Positions 40,677-49,310 are shown, numbered from the stretch's first letter. The stretch is 52,342 bases of DNA from Candidatus Roizmanbacteria bacterium RIFOXYC1_FULL_41_16 (GCA_001788295.1 MGBO01000010.1:1044-53385); one strand, 5' to 3'. Translations and numbers: made by a program. Notes: generated by a model not told the origin, from the sequence alone.

Positions 40677-41312
40677 TTACAATTTCTGTCCCAGATAGAC
40701 TATCCATTCAATCGGAACTTTATATTTCTTATTGGAATTTATGTCCACAAACTGATACATTTTAATGGTTTTGAAGCCAGCCTTATTGGTTAATTCTTCA
40801 ATCTCTGGTTGAGTATAGAGCTGAAAAAAACGCAGATCATTTGTCCTGGTATCAGTGAGCGTCACAAACTTGTCTTTTCCCAATTGCGCCTTAACCAAAA
40901 TGTGCAAAACTCCTTTGGCTGCCAAAACTCTGGCGAATTCTTGTATAGCTTGTTTGGCATCTTTGGCCGTTTCCAAATGAACCAAAGAAGCATGTGCCCA
41001 AATACCTTTAAAAGATTTATTTGCAAAAGGCAAATCCAAGAAACTACCTTTAATAAACTCAATTCCTTCATATAAAGATTTAGCGCGATCTATCAGACCA
41101 GAAGCCAAGTCAATCCCAGTGACTTGGAAACCTTTTTGAGTCAGTAAATTACTATCTCTACCTGAGCCACAGCCGGCGTCAAGCACAGAACTTTTTTTAG
41201 GTAGATGACGGGCAAAATCATTAATCTGGGCTTTTGGAAGATAAAGACCAGCTTGCTTAGTATAGTGATCAACGTGTCGATTGTACCAATCAATGGTTTG
41301 CGAAAGCTTCAT
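40677..41312 (-). CDS. SAM-dependent methyltransferase
   Basis: 211 residues, Rossmann-like class I. Motif I VLDAGCGSGRDS is at about residues 43-54, post I TGIDLASG at 65-72, then LPFANKSF, and motif III-like HILVKAQ. Family Methyltransf_11; the substrate is unknown. A minus-strand TAAAAT (41319-41324) is six bases before the ATG. Confidence 0.88.
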   Translation of the reverse strand: MKLSQTIDWYNRHVDHYTKQAGLYLPKAQINDFARHLPKKSSVLDAGCGSGRDSNLLTQKGFQVTGIDLASGLIDRAKSLYEGIEFIKGSFLDLPFANKSFKGIWAHASLVHLETAKDAKQAIQEFARVLAAKGVLHILVKAQLGKDKFVTLTDTRTNDLRFFQLYTQPEIEELTNKAGFKTIKMYQFVDINSNKKYKVPIEWIVYLGQKL

Positions 41313-41428
41313 GATCTAATTTTAACAGGCGACTTGAAATAACAACAAAGAAAACTTGGCGAACTACAATACAGATGCAATTGGAGCCTTGTGTGACTAT
41401 AAATAATGATTTGTAGTATAATTCATTT

Positions 41429-42007
41429 ATGAAAGAAACATTAAAAGGAACTCGATCGTTTGATGAATTTATGGATTGCTTAAGGAACTGTGTGGATATA
41501 ACTACTTGGGGTCAAGGGGGCGCAAAAACCGTAGAAGATTTATGGAATGAGGTATTGGCAGGGGAAAGTGGTATAGTTCAGGAAAGAAATGGAATATTGA
41601 GAATGACTTGGCCAATTTTCCTTAATGTTTTATATATAGATCAGGGAACATTGTTTGAAATGTATGAAGCACGACAGATATTTAGAGAAGATGGACGAGA
41701 GAGAATAAGAGACTTACCAGGTTCAATTGGCGAGAAAGGAACCTCAAAAGACAAACCTGAAGATGTAGTTAGAAAAGCTATTAAAGAAGAACTTGATGGT
41801 AAAATTCCTCTATCTTTGGAAAACTCAAAAGTTAGACTCTTGCGAAAATGGACAGAACGTGAGATCGCTAGGAGTTATCCAGGGTTAGCTACTCAATCTA
41901 ATAAAGTTTTGTTTGAGTTGAATTTAATGCCAAATCAGGGATATCCAAAATCATTTATACTTCAGGAATCAAAAAAATACACTTTTTTTGATTGGAGAAT
42001 AAGATAG
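41429..42007 (+). CDS. Nudix-like protein with degenerate Nudix box
   Basis: 192 residues. The region FREDGRERIRDLPGSIGEK followed by EDVVRKAIKEELDGKIP resembles a Nudix box in spacing, ending in EEL-D-G, but Arg of RE..EE is replaced (KAIKEEL), so catalysis is doubtful. SYPGL and FELNLMPN look like the strand after the box. TATAAT at 41417-41422 is exactly six bases before the ATG. No neighbour on the same transcript is evident. Confidence 0.45.
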   Translation: MKETLKGTRSFDEFMDCLRNCVDITTWGQGGAKTVEDLWNEVLAGESGIVQERNGILRMTWPIFLNVLYIDQGTLFEMYEARQIFREDGRERIRDLPGSIGEKGTSKDKPEDVVRKAIKEELDGKIPLSLENSKVRLLRKWTEREIARSYPGLATQSNKVLFELNLMPNQGYPKSFILQESKKYTFFDWRIR

Positions 42008-42090
42008 ACCTAACTTTTCTTGCACAAAAAAACTCGGCTTACTCTTCAAACTCTTCTCTGGCTAGAGCCGAAATTTCTAAACTAATGCTC

Positions 42091-43287
42091 TTATAAGTCG
42101 CTCACATAGTCGATGTCCTTGTCGCCTCGGCCAGATAGATTAACAATCACAATCTTATTCTTGCTCAAAGTTGGTGCTATTTTAAGTGCATGGGCAACTG
42201 CATGAGCACTTTCTAGTGCCGGGATTATCCCTTCATATAGGCTGAGAATAGAGAAGGCAGAAAGCGCTTCTTTATCGTTTGCCGTAACATACCGCACTCG
42301 AGCCTGATCTTTAAGATACGAATGTTGCGGTCCCACTCCTGGGTAATCAAGACCAGAGGCAATGGAATGCACCGGCAGAGGTTGGCCTTGATCATTCTGC
42401 AACAGGTATGTAAACATTCCGTGAATTGTGCCTGGTTTGCCATAAGTGAGTGTTGCCGCATGATCGCCTGGTTTAAAACTCCTTCCTCCCGGTTCTACTC
42501 CAATCATTTGAACTGGGTCTTTGAGAAAGGCATTAAATAACCCCATGGCATTTGAACCACCTCCCACACAAGCGATTAAATAATCAGGAAGCCGATGCTC
42601 TTTTTCCATGATTTGTTGTCGAGCCTCTTGCCCAACAATGGCTTGAAAATCACGCACCATCATCGGGTAAGGGTGTGGTCCTACAACTGAACCAATGGCA
42701 AAAAAAGTAGTTGAATACTCTTTCAGATAAGTGGTAAAAGCACTGTCAACAGCCTCTTTCAAGCTACGCCCTCCCTTTTTAACAGTGACTATTCTGGCGC
42801 CCAGCATTTTCATTCTTAAAACGTTAGGATGCTGTTTAACTACATCGATTTGGCCCATATGAATTTCACACTCTAGTCCCAATAGAGCAGCGGCAGTTGC
42901 CAAAGCGACGCCGTGTTGACCAGCACCTGTTTCGGCAAGGACTTTTTTCTTACCCATTCTTTTGGCCAATAGTACTTCGCCCAAAGTATGATTTATTTTG
43001 TGCGCTCCGGTATGATTCAGGTCTTCTCGTTTCAAATAAATTTTTGCGCCCCCATACTTCTGGGTAAGATTTTTTGCCAGAAAAAGCGGAGAGGGTCGAC
43101 CGACATAGTCTTTCAACAGCGATAAATATTCCGCTTTAAAAGAGGGGTCTTTTTTAGCCTTTGCATACTCTCTGCTGATTTCATCAAGGGCAGGCTTAAG
43201 TGCCGGTGGAACTAACTGACCACCATAGACTCCAAAATAGCCATCATTGTTTGGAACTGTTTGATTGTTTGATAATTTTGTTTTCAT
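42091..43287 (-). CDS. trpB: Tryptophan synthase beta chain
   Basis: 398 residues. PLP-binding Lys is K97 in [10 protein letters not shown], with the catalytic Glu in [12 protein letters not shown] and the phosphate loop [21 protein letters not shown] is also diagnostic. TrpB joins indole and L-serine to make tryptophan. There is no trpA or other trp gene in the window; only trpR lies upstream (102 bases). A free-standing TrpB suggests use of external indole. A hairpin AATGCC/GGCATT sits at 43321-43336 between trpR and trpB. Confidence 0.96.
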   Translation of the reverse strand: MKTKLSNNQTVPNNDGYFGVYGGQLVPPALKPALDEISREYAKAKKDPSFKAEYLSLLKDYVGRPSPLFLAKNLTQKYGGAKIYLKREDLNHTGAHKINHTLGEVLLAKRMGKKKVLAETGAGQHGVALATAAALLGLECEIHMGQIDVVKQHPNVLRMKMLGARIVTVKKGGRSLKEAVDSAFTTYLKEYSTTFFAIGSVVGPHPYPMMVRDFQAIVGQEARQQIMEKEHRLPDYLIACVGGGSNAMGLFNAFLKDPVQMIGVEPGGRSFKPGDHAATLTYGKPGTIHGMFTYLLQNDQGQPLPVHSIASGLDYPGVGPQHSYLKDQARVRYVTANDKEALSAFSILSLYEGIIPALESAHAVAHALKIAPTLSKNKIVIVNLSGRGDKDIDYVSDL

Positions 43288-43389
43288 AATAATTAATATT
43301 TAATAATAAGGGGTTTGAATAATGCCATTTGGCATTTAAGTGTCGCCAGAAGTAGGTGGCTCGGTTTTTCGAAAAAAAATAATGCATAG

Positions 43390-43644
43390 TTAGCTGAGAT
43401 TTTTAAAGCGGCCCAATTTTAATTCTCGAGAACCGCGCGTAATTGTGGCAATCCCCACACCAAGATTGGCGGCGATTTTGTATTGGGGCACGCCTTTCTT
43501 AAGGTTTCGGACTATTTCAATTCGGGTTGCCAAAGAATCGATTTCCTGGGGAGTGAGCAAGCCAATGAGAAAGTTACGTAATTCTTCTTCGTCCTTGCAC
43601 GCCAGAATCTGGTTAGCGATTTTTTTAAGTTGACTGTTTTTCAT
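43390..43644 (-). CDS. trpR: Trp repressor family protein (TrpR/YerC)
   Basis: 84 residues, slightly shorter than E. coli TrpR (108). Helices match TrpR: LLTPQEIDSLATRIEIVRNL, then GVPQYKIAANLGVGIATITRGSREL. The last is the helix-turn-helix with the conserved GIATITRGS. It binds operator DNA when tryptophan is bound, or acts as a YerC-like regulator. A dyad similar to the Trp operator is 10 bases before its start, so autoregulation of trpR-trpB is likely. Family membership is strong; tryptophan dependence is inferred. Confidence 0.85.
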   Translation of the reverse strand: MKNSQLKKIANQILACKDEEELRNFLIGLLTPQEIDSLATRIEIVRNLKKGVPQYKIAANLGVGIATITRGSRELKLGRFKNLS

Positions 43645-43653
43645 AATATTAGT

Positions 43654-43671
43654 GTACTAGTATGATAGTAC
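43654..43671. promoter_or_regulatory. Candidate TrpR operator
   Basis: GTACTAGTATGATAGTAC, an 18-base inverted repeat with half-sites GTACTA and TAGTAC. It matches the remembered E. coli operator consensus GTACTAGTTAACTAGTAC at 14 of 18 positions. It overlaps the predicted start site and -10 region of the trpR promoter. Confidence 0.7.
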
Positions 43672-43697
43672 TATATCACAGATTATATCGAATGCAA
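43670..43697 (-). promoter_or_regulatory. trpR-trpB promoter
   Basis: Minus strand: TTGCAT (43692-43697), 16-base spacer, TATAGT (43670-43675). The predicted start near 43663 lies inside the operator, and the leader would be about 19 bases. Confidence 0.5.
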
Positions 43698-43841
43698 GTC
43701 ATATTATCTTGATTATTACGAAATGGGAAAAAATCAGGATTATTTGAAAGTAGGCTGTAATAAGAATATAATTGTCGCAAGGTGCTAATCTTTGCCACCG
43801 GACCATAGACTTCAAATCATAGATGACGGTTGAAATACCAA

Positions 43842-44546
43842 ATGACCAACGAAGTAGAAAATAGTGAAAAAATAGTTTGCCCAAAGAAAATAATTGAATA
43901 TTGCGGGACTCCTTTTCATTCAAGACATAAATTCTTAATTCATAATGGAATCGAGGACCTGATAACGGCAATAACTGGTAAAAAAACCAGAGGCCATCAG
44001 GGCATAACTGATTATTATCACCCACACGTCATCACTCCTCAAGCAGAACAGAATTACTACGAGGAAACTAATCAAATTAGAAAGATGTTAACAGAAGCTC
44101 GTCAATCAAATAGTGTTTATCTTATTCAGGATGGAGCTTTGGCAGGGATGACTTTGACAGAAATTTTAAGGAGAACGGGTGTTTTGGCAGCAGAGGAAGC
44201 CATGAATCACACTTTGGGTTTGTTGCCTTTTGCCAAGATGGAAGACCATATTATCGTAACTCTAGTTAGTCCTAGAGCCGCTTTAACAAGGGCATCATTT
44301 CCCCCCGAAATCGAGGGATTCTCTGTAGATTATAGACAGCAAATGTTTGTTTACTATACTGTATATAACGAAGCGTTGAAATTGACAGTTGCCAATTATA
44401 GCCGGCAACTTCCTCCAGTACATATTTTGGAATTTACAACTGACGAATTCGAGGGTCAAAAAATTTTCGATGCTAATGCCGAACTAACTCTTCAATTATT
44501 GGGATTATCAAAATCAAGAGAATTGTTAAACAAACTTTATACTTAA
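43842..44546 (+). CDS. Hypothetical protein
   Basis: 234 residues from the ATG at 43842 (the frame opens at a TTG four codons earlier). No family recognised. Mixed alpha/beta, with several His and Asp (GHQGITDYYHPHVITPQ) in the N-terminal third and a C-terminal segment LQLLGLSKSRELL. No membrane helix or signal peptide is seen. Base composition is AT rich like its neighbours. The next gene (44609) follows after 62 bases in the same direction and is also of unknown function; the pair may be functionally linked. Confidence 0.5.
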   Translation: MTNEVENSEKIVCPKKIIEYCGTPFHSRHKFLIHNGIEDLITAITGKKTRGHQGITDYYHPHVITPQAEQNYYEETNQIRKMLTEARQSNSVYLIQDGALAGMTLTEILRRTGVLAAEEAMNHTLGLLPFAKMEDHIIVTLVSPRAALTRASFPPEIEGFSVDYRQQMFVYYTVYNEALKLTVANYSRQLPPVHILEFTTDEFEGQKIFDANAELTLQLLGLSKSRELLNKLYT

Positions 44547-44608
44547 GAACGAAATCAAAAATTGACTCACTCTCACTCAAGCTAAGTGTTTCTGTTAGAA
44601 TAGGCTAG

Positions 44609-45385
44609 ATGACACAGGAGAACTCTTCTGTTTGTTTCAGCAGGGAATTTAGAGTTAAACAGGCTTATTTTGATTCCCAAAACGAAATTATCCCACCCAG
44701 ACATATTACTCAAGATACTGAATTGGCAGCAGAACATACAATAGGACTTTATGAATTGATATGTTTACTTGAGTTATTGTATAAAGAACAAATTCCCACT
44801 ACCTATATTTTTCATTGCTATGATCCTAGGTTCTATAGAGAAAATGGACCAACTATACGGGATGTTATGGAAGCTGTTAATTTATTATCAAAAGGCCCAA
44901 GCGAAGACGACCATATTCACTACTACGACTTTATGTCTCTTGCTTATTGGGCTCCAGACGTGATTGGTCCTAGAAATCATCTTCCCCCTTATCAAACAAT
45001 TTATCCACTGCCGGCTTTTTTTAATGGAGTATTTGATTTGGATATAAACTCACATAATGTTAGTTTCCAACGAGCAATTCAATTGTTTTTAGGAACACAA
45101 ACAAACTCAAGAGCCTTGTTATTACCTAGGTCTAGATGCAAAGGAGAAGATATTAGAGGCGATTTCTTAAATGTGGTTAAATATTTAACAGCCGATCATC
45201 AAGAAGAAGCTTTATTGTTACCACCAGAACACGCTGAAGACGAGTATGATTTAGCACTCATGCCTGACTTTGTCTTACTCGAAAATGGTATTTCGGTAAT
45301 AAGAGTGAATGAAAGGGGAGAATTAGTTACGCTACCAAGACAAAATTCTACAAAGATCTACACAAATCATCTTAATTTTTATTAA
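44609..45385 (+). CDS. Hypothetical protein
   Basis: 258 residues. TAGAAT at 44596-44601 lies seven bases before the ATG, so it has its own leaderless promoter despite following 43842. Notable segments are TYIFHCYDPRFYRENGPT, EDDHIHYYDFMSLAY and LPRSRCKGEDIRGDFLN; the many His/Tyr/Asp might form a metal or substrate site, but no family is recognised. No membrane segments. Confidence 0.5.
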   Translation: MTQENSSVCFSREFRVKQAYFDSQNEIIPPRHITQDTELAAEHTIGLYELICLLELLYKEQIPTTYIFHCYDPRFYRENGPTIRDVMEAVNLLSKGPSEDDHIHYYDFMSLAYWAPDVIGPRNHLPPYQTIYPLPAFFNGVFDLDINSHNVSFQRAIQLFLGTQTNSRALLLPRSRCKGEDIRGDFLNVVKYLTADHQEEALLLPPEHAEDEYDLALMPDFVLLENGISVIRVNERGELVTLPRQNSTKIYTNHLNFY

Positions 45386-45429
45386 GACAATTAATAAAAA
45401 AATAGAGAAAAACTTTATCAAGTAGCTTT

Positions 45430-45741
45430 TTATGTGACGTGCCATTTTTTGGGAATTTCGATTTTTCTTTCTGTATCGTAATAAGAGCAATCTTCTTGTT
45501 CTTTAATTAAATCATCATATGAAGGATTTTTACCATTCATGTGGGCTGCCATATACATCAAGGCTGGAACACAAAAATAAAAGGATCGGTCATCAATTCG
45601 ACCTCTTGGGGTGTCTAGATCTCCATGAGCCCATTGTGCTTTGGTAGGAATTCCTTTAATTCTACAAAGTGAAAGCACGCATTGATAACCGGTAGTTCCT
45701 TCAAGATAAGCACAATGCACTTTAGGTGTCTCAGGTGCCAT
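45430..45741 (-). CDS. Small hypothetical protein
   Basis: 103 residues with four Cys-containing positions (VHCAYL, YQCVLSLC, FYFCVPAL, EDCSYY) and a GDLDTPRGRIDDRSF segment. No domain recognised. A minus-strand TATAAT (45749-45754) is seven bases before the ATG, which supports this start and expression. Confidence 0.5.
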   Translation of the reverse strand: MAPETPKVHCAYLEGTTGYQCVLSLCRIKGIPTKAQWAHGDLDTPRGRIDDRSFYFCVPALMYMAAHMNGKNPSYDDLIKEQEDCSYYDTERKIEIPKKWHVT

Positions 45742-45839
45742 AAATTATATTATACATAACTAATGTAATTGGCGAATGAGTCCTTACGTTTTTATAGTGA
45801 TCAAGGCCGAATTATAGAAAATGGGGGATTTCAAGCTAT

Positions 45840-46343
45840 TTATGTCACAATTTCAGTTGTGCTTAGTTGCTTGAGTTTTGAAATTAACTCATCCTTGGTA
45901 TAGCTTGACGTGTCTATTTTCTGGTTTTCAAAAATTCTTAATCCTTCAATAATTCTTCTGGCAAAAATCGCCTCTTTTGTTCTTAAGCTGCTTATTTTTA
46001 TCTCATTTTCTTCATAAGTTTTGGAAATAATTACCAACTGTGAAAAAAAGATAGACGTATTAATAAAAATGTTACTGATATTCCTAATATCAATGCTGTG
46101 GACTTCAGAAGACAGTAATTGACGGCGAATAATGGTAATTCTTGCCTCCTCGATATTAATAATATCTGGAAACACATCAAAAGGAAATGCATGGGTAGTG
46201 ATGCTTACTAATATTCTATTGGATTGCTTAACCAAGCTCGCAATGTTCTTGTTGTTGGATTTTGCCTGATTTTTGAGCAAATCATTTACCTCTTGTTGTG
46301 TGTAAAGTTTTTCCGGCCAAACAGTCACCTTCTTTTTATCCAT
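45840..46343 (-). CDS. PH-like domain protein (CPR hypothetical)
   Basis: 167 residues. After a helical N-terminal part (VWPEKLYTQQEVNDLLKNQ) comes a beta-rich region with FPFDVFPDIINIEEARITIIRR, HSIDIRNISNIFINT and FFSQLVIISKTYEENEIKISSL. This repetition of strands resembles bacterial PH domains (YokE-like). A helix and a short acidic tail (TKDELISKLKQLS) end the protein. It is probably the last gene of an operon starting with the YggT gene at 47201. Confidence 0.5.
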   Translation of the reverse strand: MDKKKVTVWPEKLYTQQEVNDLLKNQAKSNNKNIASLVKQSNRILVSITTHAFPFDVFPDIINIEEARITIIRRQLLSSEVHSIDIRNISNIFINTSIFFSQLVIISKTYEENEIKISSLRTKEAIFARRIIEGLRIFENQKIDTSSYTKDELISKLKQLSTTEIVT

Positions 46344-46359
46344 GTTGTTTTACTTAAAA

Positions 46360-46503
46360 TTACTGGATCAGACCTAAGCCAAGCAATCCAACAATAATTA
46401 GATAGGCTGCTATTAAATAGTTGAGAAATTTTGGAAAGGCCAGAATCAATATTCCAAATAATAACGAAGCAATAGGACTTAAATTATCAAATGATAAGCT
46501 TAT
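46360..46503 (-). CDS. DUF3096-like small membrane protein with apparent ATA start
   Basis: 47 residues that contain one hydrophobic helix pair: LSPIASLLFGILILAFPKFL and NYLIAAYLIIVGLLGLG. This matches the DUF3096 pattern (GIL.L..P..LNY..A.YLI..GLLGL). A textbook AAGGAGGTG Shine-Dalgarno lies nine bases before an ATA codon at 46503. The frame has a TGA just upstream and no ATG, GTG or TTG before the helix. So either ATA is the start or the start codon is mutated. It lies directly after the 72-residue gene at 46521 in a tight operon. Confidence 0.55.
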   Translation of the reverse strand: MSLSFDNLSPIASLLFGILILAFPKFLNYLIAAYLIIVGLLGLGLIQ

Positions 46504-46520
46504 ATGTTTTCACCTCCTTC

Positions 46521-46739
46521 TTATTTCGTTTGTTGTACGTTAACATCAACTTTTTCTGGTAGATTAATCTGAACATCACCAGTTCCAAATCCACTAAATC
46601 CTTGTCTGATTAGAGGCAAGCCGTACATATAGAATAGTAGTCCGAAAACAAGCAAAACAATGGCTCCCAAGAAAAACCCCATTCCATTATTGGAATTTGA
46701 ATTATTAGTTGGGGTTGGATTGACTATTGTTGTTGGCAT
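46521..46739 (-). CDS. Small single-pass membrane protein
   Basis: 72 residues: an Asn/Thr/Pro-rich N-terminus (TPTNNSNSNNG), one hydrophobic helix (about residues 21-44, GFFLGAIVLLVFGLLFYMYGL), then a short polar C-terminus ending EKVDVNVQQTK. Similar proteins are seen beside YggT genes in CPR, but no function is known. The stop is immediately followed by the Shine-Dalgarno of the next gene. No Shine-Dalgarno precedes its own ATG. Confidence 0.55.
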   Translation of the reverse strand: MPTTIVNPTPTNNSNSNNGMGFFLGAIVLLVFGLLFYMYGLPLIRQGFSGFGTGDVQINLPEKVDVNVQQTK

Positions 46740-46748
46740 ATATTGATG

Positions 46749-47201
46749 TTAAATTTTGTTTTCAACGTCTTTAGGTGTAATTGGGTAAATAAGATCAATA
46801 AGATAAACAATTCCCCAGGCAAGACAGATATAAACAATTATGGCAATTATGGTAGACCATTCGATTATAGAGTTGCCAGAGACAGACTCTCTTAAAATTC
46901 CAGCAAAAGGCAGGGCTAAGGGAGCGGTGATGGCATAGATTATACCGGTAAATCCAGATGATAGGCTGGCTCCCAATCCTTTTAAGACGAGCCTAAATAT
47001 AAGCAGCACTTCTATTAAACCCAAAATATACCAGATAATTTGATTTGATCTAAGAATTGTTTTCTTTTTTTCATACACTTCTTGAGGGGCTTGTCCTTGT
47101 ACTTGAGGACTAGCCTGCTTGGTGGTTTTCTTAACTACCTGTTGAGGTGATTCGTTCACAATTGTAGTGACTTCTTCTCTGGTGGTATCAGTTTGATTCA
47201 T
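46749..47201 (-). CDS. YggT family membrane protein
   Basis: 150 residues. The N-terminal half (about residues 1-50) is polar and Gln/Thr/Lys rich. Then come hydrophobic helices: SNQIIWYILGLIEVLLIFRLVL (the YggT signature with L.E..L..R....) and two more in the C-terminal half. YggT proteins may affect potassium or turgor; unproven here. It is the first gene of the minus-strand operon. A 16-base dyad lies about 60 bases upstream of its start. Confidence 0.75.
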   Translation of the reverse strand: MNQTDTTREEVTTIVNESPQQVVKKTTKQASPQVQGQAPQEVYEKKKTILRSNQIIWYILGLIEVLLIFRLVLKGLGASLSSGFTGIIYAITAPLALPFAGILRESVSGNSIIEWSTIIAIIVYICLAWGIVYLIDLIYPITPKDVENKI

Positions 47202-47261
47202 CTTATTGCTAAGTGTACAAGCCTATAAGAAAAGGTGCTGCTATGTATTGAATAGAAAATC

Positions 47262-47277
47262 TGTAATGGAGATTACA
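47262..47277. promoter_or_regulatory. Crp/Fnr-type dyad upstream of yggT
   Basis: TGTAATGGAGATTACA: half-sites TGTAAT and ATTACA, perfect inverted repeat, 4-base spacer. It lies between the Crp/Fnr gene and the YggT gene, about 65 bases upstream of the predicted start site of the YggT operon (minus-strand TACACT at 47212-47217). No good -35 box is seen. Confidence 0.55.
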
Positions 47278-47307
47278 AAATTTATGAGAAGGTAATCGCA
47301 ACTATTT

Positions 47308-47964
47308 TTAGTTGGAATTTAGTTCAAGCTCTAGTTTTTTAATGTCTTCAAAAAGAATCGAATGATTGACATGTTTCATCAGCCCCATTTTTTCCAATTT
47401 CATCATTTCATTACCGGCTGTTTCTCTGGCGACTCCCACCAGAGTGGCAATGTCCTGTTGCGTAAAACGGTGATGGACTACAATCCCTTTATTAGTTTCT
47501 TCGCCAAAATGTTTGATGATGTACAATAATACAGAAATCACTCTTCGATAGGCATCGCTAAAAACCAGATGTTCTACCCGGGTAAGCGCCTCGGCATAAT
47601 CCTCCAGAAGCTCGCTGATTAATCCAAAAATAACACTCGGTTTGTCTTTAATAAAATTAACCACCTGATCTCTGGGAGCTCTTCGGACCTCAACAGTTGT
47701 CAATGCCTCAAAAAAATATACATTCGGTGTTCCATTAATAGCCCAAACCATGGGAAAATATGAATCTGGTTTTAGAATATGGAGGGTTAATTCAAATCCG
47801 GTTTTAGAAATAGTGTATTGCCGGGCATATCCTTTGGTTAAATAAAAAATCCCTTGAGGATCGTCATCGGCCCGAATCATCATCTCACTTTTTTTGTAAT
47901 AACGGATAGGAAATTGTTTGTAGAAGTTATTAAACTCAAGGATTTTCCGATGATCCTTTTGCAT
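47308..47964 (-). CDS. Crp/Fnr family transcriptional regulator
   Basis: 218 residues: a cupin-like sensor domain (about residues 20-125; GIFYLTKGYARQYTISKTG) without the full cAMP-binding signature, a dimer helix, and a C-terminal winged helix with QQDIATLVGVARETAGNEMMKLE. Cys residues of an FNR iron-sulfur cluster are absent, so the signal is unknown. The dyad at 47262-47277, just downstream, is a candidate binding site regulating the YggT operon. A minus-strand TATAAT lies upstream. Confidence 0.88.
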   Translation of the reverse strand: MQKDHRKILEFNNFYKQFPIRYYKKSEMMIRADDDPQGIFYLTKGYARQYTISKTGFELTLHILKPDSYFPMVWAINGTPNVYFFEALTTVEVRRAPRDQVVNFIKDKPSVIFGLISELLEDYAEALTRVEHLVFSDAYRRVISVLLYIIKHFGEETNKGIVVHHRFTQQDIATLVGVARETAGNEMMKLEKMGLMKHVNHSILFEDIKKLELELNSN

Positions 47965-48050
47965 TTTTGTAGTAATTATTTAAGTATATTATACATCTAT
48001 TTAGAGATATTGATTAAGTCTTAAAATAATTAGCGAATTACCAAAATTAC

Positions 48051-48260
48051 TCAAAATACCCAAATATTATTGCCATTGATATCATAGGTGGATTCGCATA
48101 CGGGACATCTATAAACCGGAGCGCCTTGTCTATTAGTTAGATCCATATCTAAATGAGGTGTTTTATCTGGACATGGTTCAACTCTTTGAGTAAGAGAAAT
48201 GAAGCCTTCATGGGGCTTATTGATAGCAAGAGGGATACTTTGCTCGCGTTCACTGGTCAT
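48051..48260 (-). CDS. Small protein with CxC-type zinc ribbon
   Basis: 69 residues. VEPCPDKTPHLDM and VYRCPVCESTYD may form a zinc-binding pair (Cys/His and CPVC). No function recognised. It starts two bases after the stop of the P-loop kinase gene at 48262, so the two are translationally linked. Confidence 0.5.
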   Translation of the reverse strand: MTSEREQSIPLAINKPHEGFISLTQRVEPCPDKTPHLDMDLTNRQGAPVYRCPVCESTYDINGNNIWVF

Positions 48261-48261
48261 A

Positions 48262-49143
48262 TTATATTACTTTTCGGTAATAACTAATTACCTCTTCTTC
48301 TAATTCGTCAACATTTCCTTTATTAACAAACGTATGTTCAGCTAACTTTAATATCGGATCAATCCAATCTCCTTCGATACTATCGTTTACACAAAAAGCC
48401 TCAAATGTTGGAGGGTCCTCACCTTCCCTCATTCTTGTAAGAGTTCTTTCATAACGTAATTGAATATCCTCTTGCTGATCAAGGCTAGCAACAACTGCAA
48501 TAAGCGAAGTACTTGGTTGTTCTAAAAACCATTGGGTTTCTTCTATAGATCTAAAGCCATCAACCGAAACTATTTGTGGCAAATGTAAGTTTTTAGCCAT
48601 TCTTCGTGCCGCTTGTAGTGTCCAATCAACAAACACTTGCTTGCCAAGCCTTGGTTTTAATTCACTATCAATCTTGCGCAATTGGGCCCTAGAAAAAGGT
48701 GGAGTATATCCTTCAATTAAAGCATGTTGCCGCAGTTGATTAGAAAAAGGGAAATGAAAAGAATCATAATGACACTTGAAGATTTGACCAACTGTTCCTT
48801 TACCTGAGGCAATTCTTCCCACAATCCCAATAATTGGAAAATCGTCTAATAATTCATTACTTTTTTTCTGATCAACATCTCTTATTTTTGGCTCTAATAA
48901 TTTTAAGACATCTGCACGATTATCAACCATTCCTAATAAAAAGCATTCGCCGATAGTCTGATCAATTCCTTGTCTTTCGCTTCTTGCATATAGCCATTCT
49001 CCCAATGCTACTTCAACAAGTGCTATTTCTTCCGAACTTGTATTTTCAGAAGCCAAAGAATTACGAAAATTAAACAATCCTTTAAGAGTATTGAGTTGCA
49101 TATCTCTAGTTTGAGAAAAATCTGGCAAAGGAAATTCGATCAT
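48262..49143 (-). CDS. P-loop kinase, deoxynucleotide/dephospho-CoA kinase-like
   Basis: 293 residues. An N-terminal helical region (about residues 1-100) is followed by the P-loop IIGIVGRIASGKGTVGQIF at about residues 105-123. A possible lid follows (GYTPPFSRAQLRKIDSEL), then VSVDGFRSIEETQWF, the Walker-B-like strand and loop of NMP/dephospho-CoA kinases. The substrate is unknown. A small zinc-ribbon gene (48051) follows directly. Confidence 0.65.
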   Translation of the reverse strand: MIEFPLPDFSQTRDMQLNTLKGLFNFRNSLASENTSSEEIALVEVALGEWLYARSERQGIDQTIGECFLLGMVDNRADVLKLLEPKIRDVDQKKSNELLDDFPIIGIVGRIASGKGTVGQIFKCHYDSFHFPFSNQLRQHALIEGYTPPFSRAQLRKIDSELKPRLGKQVFVDWTLQAARRMAKNLHLPQIVSVDGFRSIEETQWFLEQPSTSLIAVVASLDQQEDIQLRYERTLTRMREGEDPPTFEAFCVNDSIEGDWIDPILKLAEHTFVNKGNVDELEEEVISYYRKVI

Positions 49144-49310
49144 TGAATATTAATTTTATCACAACAACTAAAGCAATCAAAGCGATTAGATTACTCCAGC
49201 AAGTAAAAATCTCTAGTGACCCTCACGTATTCAGAGTGAGTATCGATATAGATTATAAAATTGTTGGTATAATAATTGGATATATTTTTAATATTATTAA
49301 CTAAAACAGT

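Noticed and set aside
42091-43644. T-box or trp attenuator between trpR and trpB
   Set aside because: Only a small AATGCC/GGCATT hairpin is present; no T-box sequence, U-tract or Trp-rich leader ORF was seen there.
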